The notes under the pieces: generated by a model
What the model was told of the DNA's origin: nothing
Databases searched by the model: none
What the model saw: only the letters and a program-made list of their open reading frames with translations
In this document: positions 60,102-64,000 of the stretch, piece by piece
Position numbering within the stretch: the first letter of the stretch is position 1
How the letters are laid out: every line of letters starts with the position of its first letter
From: an uncultured bacterium
GTDB lineage: Bacteria; Cyanobacteriota; Vampirovibrionia; Gastranaerophilales; Gastranaerophilaceae
DNA: 64,000 nt
Direction: 5' to 3'
Assembly: GCA_902779645.1 (NCBI GenBank)
Contig: CACZCH010000004.1
Span: 62,001-126,000 of the forward strand
Position numbers and translations under genes: made by a program

Positions 60102-61970
60102 ATGGTTTGTTTAACATCACAAAAAAATGACGCTAAACTTGTAAGTGAAGCGTTAAAAGTTCTGGGTAAAGATAATTTAGCGTTGATTATACACGGAAGC
60201 AGTTTTCCTTCAAAAGACGGAGAGGATACAGGCTTCGGTACATTCAATTCTGAGGCAGGGCATTCAGTAATTGATTACGCATCAGGGATATTTAATGCCT
60301 TGCAGCTCGGTCCTGCCGGCAAAACAAAAAGCTCTGATTCTTCACCTTATACAGGTACAATTTTTTCAGGTAATCCTCTGTTTATAGATCTTAAACAATT
60401 AACAGATAAAAAATGGGATTCAATCTTGTCCAAAGAAACTTTCAATAAAGTCGTAGAAAATAACCCAAAACAGAATACAGGCAGAACTTGTTATTCTTAT
60501 ATTTTTAACGCACAAAACGAAGCATTAAAAGAAGCATGGGAAAACTTTAAGAAAAAAGAACACGGCGGAATTTTCGGTTCACACCTGAAAAAAGAATTTG
60601 AAAGTTTTAAGAAAGAAAACGAATTCTGGCTGGATAACGATTCTTTATATGAAGCACTTTCTATTGAGAATAAAAATGACTATTGGTATATTTGGAAAAA
60701 CGAAACAGATAAAAGATTATTAAATCCAAAAACTGATGACGAAAAGAAAGCTTTCGCAAAAAGAATTGATGAAATAAAGAAAAAATACGCAGATGAAATA
60801 GATTTTTATAAATTCTGCCAATTTGTATTAGAAAAACAAAACGAAGAAACTAAAAAATACGCACTTTCTAAAGGTATAAAAATGATTGCGGACAGACAAG
60901 TCGCTTTCTCTGATAGAGATGCTTGGGCTTATCAATCATTATTCTTGGAAGGCTGGCTTTTAGGCTGTCCTCCTGATTATTTCTCAAAAGACGGTCAGGC
61001 TTGGGGCTTCCCTGTAATGGACCCTGACAAAATGTATAATGAAGACGGTTCTTTGGGTGAAGGCGGAATCTTGATGAAAAATCTTTTCAAAAAGATGTTC
61101 AAAGAAAACCCCGGCGGTGTAAGAATTGACCACATCGTAGGGTTGATTGACCCTTGGGTATACAAGGCTGGTAAAAAACCTATGTGTGAAGACGGGGCAG
61201 GAAGATTGTATTCTTCACCTGAACACCCTGAACTCAAAAAGTATGCTATTGCAACTGAGGCTGATTTAGATTGGACTCTTGAAGCTGATAAGGAAAAGAG
61301 AGTTAAATCTTTATCCGATGAACAAATTGCTTTGTATGGCAGATTAATAGAAAAAATTGTAATAGGTGCCGCTAAAGAATGCGGTTTGGACAAAAACGCA
61401 ATTGTTTGTGAAGACTTGGGTACACTTACAAACCCTGTTGACGCTGTTATGAAAAAATACGGTTTACAAGGAATGAGACTTACTCAATTCGTTATCCCTG
61501 AAAAGCCTGAACATCCATACAGATGCAAAAATATTACGGAAAATGTTTGGAATATGGTCGGTACACACGATAATAAACCTATTGAAAAATGGGCGGAATC
61601 TATGATTAATACTCACGAAGGCTATCTTCATGCAAAGAATTTGGTAGAAGATTTGTTTGCAGAAGCTGAAAACAAAGATGACATTATCGTTAAAATGACA
61701 ACAGATAAGAATTATTTGAAGTTTATTAAATTGGTAGAGATTTTTGCTTCTAAAGCAAGAAATGTTCAAATATTCTTTACTGACTTCTTCCAAATTAATG
61801 AAACCTACAATACTCCGGGAACATCAGGAGACCAAAACTGGTCCTTGAGATTGCCGAATAATTATAAAGATTTAAACGCAATCGATTTGCAAGCAATTTT
61901 GAAGCAGGCAATAATTTCACGCGGAAAAGATTTTGCAGACAAGCACTCAAAGCTGATTGCAAAATTATAA
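60102..61970 (+). CDS. malQ: 4-alpha-glucanotransferase (GH77, amylomaltase)
   Basis: 622 residues. GH77 catalytic set: nucleophile Asp in VRIDHIVGL (~344), acid/base Glu in CEDLG (~436), third Asp in GTHDN (~488), plus PPDYFSKDGQAWGFPVMD. Transfers alpha-1,4-glucans during glycogen or maltodextrin metabolism. Longer than the ~500-residue bacterial norm because of an insertion of about 100 residues (~105-210, Lys/Glu-rich). AAAGGAG ribosome site; terminator follows. Confidence 0.93.
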   Translation: MVCLTSQKNDAKLVSEALKVLGKDNLALIIHGSSFPSKDGEDTGFGTFNSEAGHSVIDYASGIFNALQLGPAGKTKSSDSSPYTGTIFSGNPLFIDLKQLTDKKWDSILSKETFNKVVENNPKQNTGRTCYSYIFNAQNEALKEAWENFKKKEHGGIFGSHLKKEFESFKKENEFWLDNDSLYEALSIENKNDYWYIWKNETDKRLLNPKTDDEKKAFAKRIDEIKKKYADEIDFYKFCQFVLEKQNEETKKYALSKGIKMIADRQVAFSDRDAWAYQSLFLEGWLLGCPPDYFSKDGQAWGFPVMDPDKMYNEDGSLGEGGILMKNLFKKMFKENPGGVRIDHIVGLIDPWVYKAGKKPMCEDGAGRLYSSPEHPELKKYAIATEADLDWTLEADKEKRVKSLSDEQIALYGRLIEKIVIGAAKECGLDKNAIVCEDLGTLTNPVDAVMKKYGLQGMRLTQFVIPEKPEHPYRCKNITENVWNMVGTHDNKPIEKWAESMINTHEGYLHAKNLVEDLFAEAENKDDIIVKMTTDKNYLKFIKLVEIFASKARNVQIFFTDFFQINETYNTPGTSGDQNWSLRLPNNYKDLNAIDLQAILKQAIISRGKDFADKHSKLIAKL

Positions 61971-61988
61971 GAATAGTAAAAACATAAT

Positions 61989-62026
61989 AAAAAAAACAGA
62001 CGAACAGTAATTCGTCTGTTTTTTTA
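61989..62026 (+). terminator. Rho-independent terminator of malQ
   Basis: ACAGACGAA pairs with TTCGTCTGT within a longer A/T-flanked stem (61989-62004 with 62011-62025), ending in a T-run. Confidence 0.85.
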
Positions 62027-62122
62027 TAAAAGTGTAATATTCAAAACCTAATGTAAATTTTTGTAAATCTTTTTTCAAAGGTATAAAAATATACATTTAC
62101 CCCTGTTGACACTGATTTTTGT

Positions 62123-62148
62123 TTGACATACGATTAGAATGCTATAAG
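62123..62148 (+). promoter_or_regulatory. Likely S10 operon promoter
   Basis: TTGACA at 62123-62128 and an extended -10 TGC-TATAAG ending at 62148; the spacer is short (14 bases), so the extended -10 would be the main element. About 100 bases of leader separate it from rpsJ. Confidence 0.4.
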
Positions 62149-62248
62149 TCGAAAGTAATAGCATAATCTTGCGCGGTTGGAAGGTAAAACCCTTTTAGCT
62201 TACGAGTTACAGGATTATAAAGTTAATACAAAAATAAAGGAAAAAACA

Positions 62249-62569
62249 ATGGCAACAGATTCAAAAAGACAAAGAATTAGAGTTTGTTTAAGATCTTACG
62301 AACACAAATTAGTTGATGTATCAGCTGAAAAAATCGTAGAAACTGCAAAAAGAACAGACGCTAAAGTTGCCGGTCCTATTCCTTTACCAACAAAAAGACG
62401 TATCTATTGTGTATTACGTTCACCACACGTTGATAAGAAATCACGTGAACACTTTGAGATTAGAACTCATAAACGTATTATCGATATTTACGAACCTACT
62501 CAACAAACAACTGAAGAATTGAGTAGATTGGACTTACCTGCTGGTGTAGATATTGAAGTTAAATTATAG
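62249..62569 (+). CDS. rpsJ: 30S ribosomal protein S10
   Basis: 106 residues from ATG 62249 with AAAGGA upstream; the frame is open 24 codons earlier but the family starts here. [57 protein letters not shown] and the [11 protein letters not shown]-terminal region are standard S10. Also acts as NusE in transcription antitermination. First gene of the S10 operon. Confidence 0.97.
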   Translation: MATDSKRQRIRVCLRSYEHKLVDVSAEKIVETAKRTDAKVAGPIPLPTKRRIYCVLRSPHVDKKSREHFEIRTHKRIIDIYEPTQQTTEELSRLDLPAGVDIEVKL

Positions 62570-62902
62570 GCGTTAGCCGGTGCGAGTCCGGTGTTGCGTT
62601 TGCAAAGGCAAATGCAAGCAGGGACGAAGCACTACGAAGCCGCCGTTGTGACGAAGCGTAAGCGAAGGAACGAAGCAATCTGTGATTGCACAGGCGGAAA
62701 ACAACAATAACACACTAGTTCCGAATTTGAAAATTTCATAATAGCATTATGCATATAATGTGAACTACGGCACCCGAAGCGGTGTATGGTAAAGTCCCTA
62801 AGGGATGGTAAAGAGACTAGAACGGTAGCGCTCGCAAGATGAAAGGCATAATTGTACGACGGAATATTTTCTGTGCGTATTTATGTCGGAAAGGAAAAAC
62901 AC
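62570..62902 (+). ncRNA. Highly structured spacer between rpsJ and rplC, group II intron domain I-like (tentative)
   Basis: 333 bases, GC-richer than its surroundings, without a plausible gene. Hairpins include CCGGTGCGAGTCCGG (62578-62592), TTGCGTTTGC/GCAAATGCAA (~62594-62617), GCAATCTGTGATTGC, CATTATGCATATAATG, CACCCGAAGCGGTG and TCCCTAAGGGA; ACGAAGC occurs four times (62624, 62634, 62651, 62670). The style (GGTGCGAGTCC, repeated GACGAAGC, AGAACGGTAG) recalls domain I of bacterial group II introns, but no domain V is recognised. Alternatively an L3/L4 regulatory leader. Confidence 0.35.
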
Positions 62903-63538
62903 ATGACATTAGGTGTAATAGGTAAAAAAGTTGGAATGACTCAAATCTTTGATTCAGAAGGTTTGGCAGTTCCTGTTACAGTTATCCAAGTTGGTAAAAC
63001 TGTTGTAACTCAAGTAAAAACAGTTGAAACTGACGGATACAATGCAATCCAAGTTGGTACAATTGAAGCTAAAGAAAAACACTTAACAAAAGCAGAATTA
63101 GGCCACTTCAAGAAAAACGGTTTGGATAACTTCAGACATCTTCAAGAATTCAGAGTAGAAAATCCTGCTGACTACAAAGTTGGTCAAGAAATTGATTTAT
63201 CTGTATTAAATGATGTTCAAAAAGTTGATGTAACAGGTATTTCTATTGGTAAAGGTTTCCAAGGTACAGTAAAAAGATGGAACTTTGGAAGAGGGCCAAT
63301 GGCACACGGTTCTAAGAACCACAGAGAACCGGGTTCAATCGGTGCAGGTACAACTCCATCACGTGTTATCAAGGGCAAAAGAATGGCTGGTAACATGGGT
63401 AATGAAAGAGTTACAATAACAAAACTTAAACTTGTTAAAGTCGATTCAGAAAATGGTTTAGTTTTGATTAAGGGTTCAGTGCCCGGTTGCGAAGGCAGAT
63501 TGGTAACAATCGTTCCTACAAGAACTAAGTGGAATTAA
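62903..63538 (+). CDS. rplC: 50S ribosomal protein L3
   Basis: 211 residues from ATG 62903 with AAAGGA upstream; an open frame begins 17 codons earlier but lies in the structured spacer. N-terminal LGVIGKKVGMTQIF and the central loop GFQGTVKRWNFGRGPMAHGSKNHREPGSIG, which reaches the peptidyl transferase centre, are diagnostic. Confidence 0.97.
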   Translation: MTLGVIGKKVGMTQIFDSEGLAVPVTVIQVGKTVVTQVKTVETDGYNAIQVGTIEAKEKHLTKAELGHFKKNGLDNFRHLQEFRVENPADYKVGQEIDLSVLNDVQKVDVTGISIGKGFQGTVKRWNFGRGPMAHGSKNHREPGSIGAGTTPSRVIKGKRMAGNMGNERVTITKLKLVKVDSENGLVLIKGSVPGCEGRLVTIVPTRTKWN

Positions 63539-63666
63539 CAAAAAGGCATCAAGGCATTAGGACATTAAGGTACTAAGAATTGATGCACATTGAAAAGATA
63601 ACCCGCTTCTGCCATATAAAACTCAAAAAGAGTAAGGGGTAGACGGAAAGCAAAAGGAAAAAGAAA

Positions 63667-64000
63667 ATGTCAAAACAATTATTAAATACAAATGGTGAAG
63701 CATTAGGCGAAATCACATTAGCAAAAGAAGTGTTCGGTGTTGAGCCTAACTTACACGTAATGCATTTAGCATTAAGAAGACAATTAAACAATGCAAGACA
63801 AGGTTCAGCTTGTGCAAAAACAAGAGCTGAAGTATCAGGCGGCGGTAAAAAACCTTGGAAACAAAAAGGTACAGGTCGTGCTAGAGCAGGTTCGCTTCGT
63901 TCTCCGTTATTTGCAGGCGGTGGTGTTATATTTGGACCAAAACCACACAGTTATGCAATTAACATGCCTCAAAAAGCAAGAAAATTAGCTCTTAAATCAG
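63667..64000 (+). CDS. rplD: 50S ribosomal protein L4, 3' end cut by window
   Basis: 111 residues visible from ATG 63667; the window ends before the stop. Contains the L4 signature [31 protein letters not shown] and the [13 protein letters not shown] segment. In E. coli, L4 represses its own operon. A 128-base spacer separates it from rplC and has partly paired arms around 63607-63660, a possible regulatory hairpin. Confidence 0.95.
   Translation, partial: MSKQLLNTNGEALGEITLAKEVFGVEPNLHVMHLALRRQLNNARQGSACAKTRAEVSGGGKKPWKQKGTGRARAGSLRSPLFAGGGVIFGPKPHSYAINMPQKARKLALKS

Noticed and set aside
62570-62902. Complete group II intron
   Set aside because: Too short, no maturase and no recognisable domain V hairpin; kept only as a tentative domain I-like structure.

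Overview
The window is AT-rich bacterial chromosome, densely coded on both strands. It most likely comes from a non-photosynthetic relative of cyanobacteria (Melainabacteria/Vampirovibrionia, probably the gut lineage Gastranaerophilales). Supporting evidence: an ATP synthase operon in the cyanobacterial order a-c-b'-b-delta-alpha-gamma with two b-type subunits and no beta/epsilon genes; a Ycf46-type AAA+ ATPase followed by a DUF2997-like gene; an LptF/G permease indicating a Gram-negative envelope; flagellar genes; and no photosynthesis genes. The assignment is inference from gene content, not a database match.

Layout. 0-10 kb: tRNA/rRNA-hydroxylase type U32 protein (cut by the window edge), HAD phosphatase, aminotransferase, an XRE regulator facing a barrel-like protein gene, glucose-6-phosphate isomerase, and two tandem APC amino acid permeases. 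10-24 kb: glyQ, M20 peptidase, GHL10 glycosidase-like lipoprotein/secreted protein, ispF, asparaginase, a MshEN-like protein, a flaG-fliS-fliT-like flagellar trio, HU, miaA, TPR/NHL, WG-repeat, GNAT, ferredoxin-nitroreductase and TPR genes. 24-28 kb: a textbook sigma-28 (flagellar) promoter driving two tiny genes, then three DNA adenine methyltransferases without a nuclease. 28-36 kb: secreted and membrane proteins, a NarL-type response regulator, LptF/G, a helix-hairpin-helix protein, a radical-SAM activase-like protein and the Ycf46 cluster. 36-41.5 kb: ATP synthase. 42-52.5 kb: a CNT nucleoside transporter pseudogene, cupin, and a long leftward run of envelope genes (AsmA-like, AI-2E/PerM family, degenerate M48-like, HAD, class III aminotransferase, hydrolase). 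52.5-58.6 kb: an accessory zone with hairpin repeats, a gene with an in-frame stop, a gene remnant, several small orphan proteins, a nitrilase and tRNA-Ser(GGA). 58.7-64 kb: a helical orphan protein, malQ and the start of the S10 ribosomal operon (rpsJ, rplC, rplD cut by the edge).

Three things deserve most attention. (1) At least eight otherwise unrelated proteins carry a short N-terminal motif of the form [I/S/T/L/V]-x-F-x-[G/S]-[K/N/Y] within their first ~20 residues, which looks like a sorting or export tag. (2) The 52.5-58.5 kb zone holds hairpin repeat families whose copies differ by paired, compensating substitutions, so the stem structure appears to be maintained. (3) A perfect TAAAGTTT-N11-GCCGATAA sigma-28 promoter precedes two unrecognised small genes and a terminator, defining a candidate new flagellar-regulon unit. 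A structured ~330-base spacer between rpsJ and rplC is also unusual.
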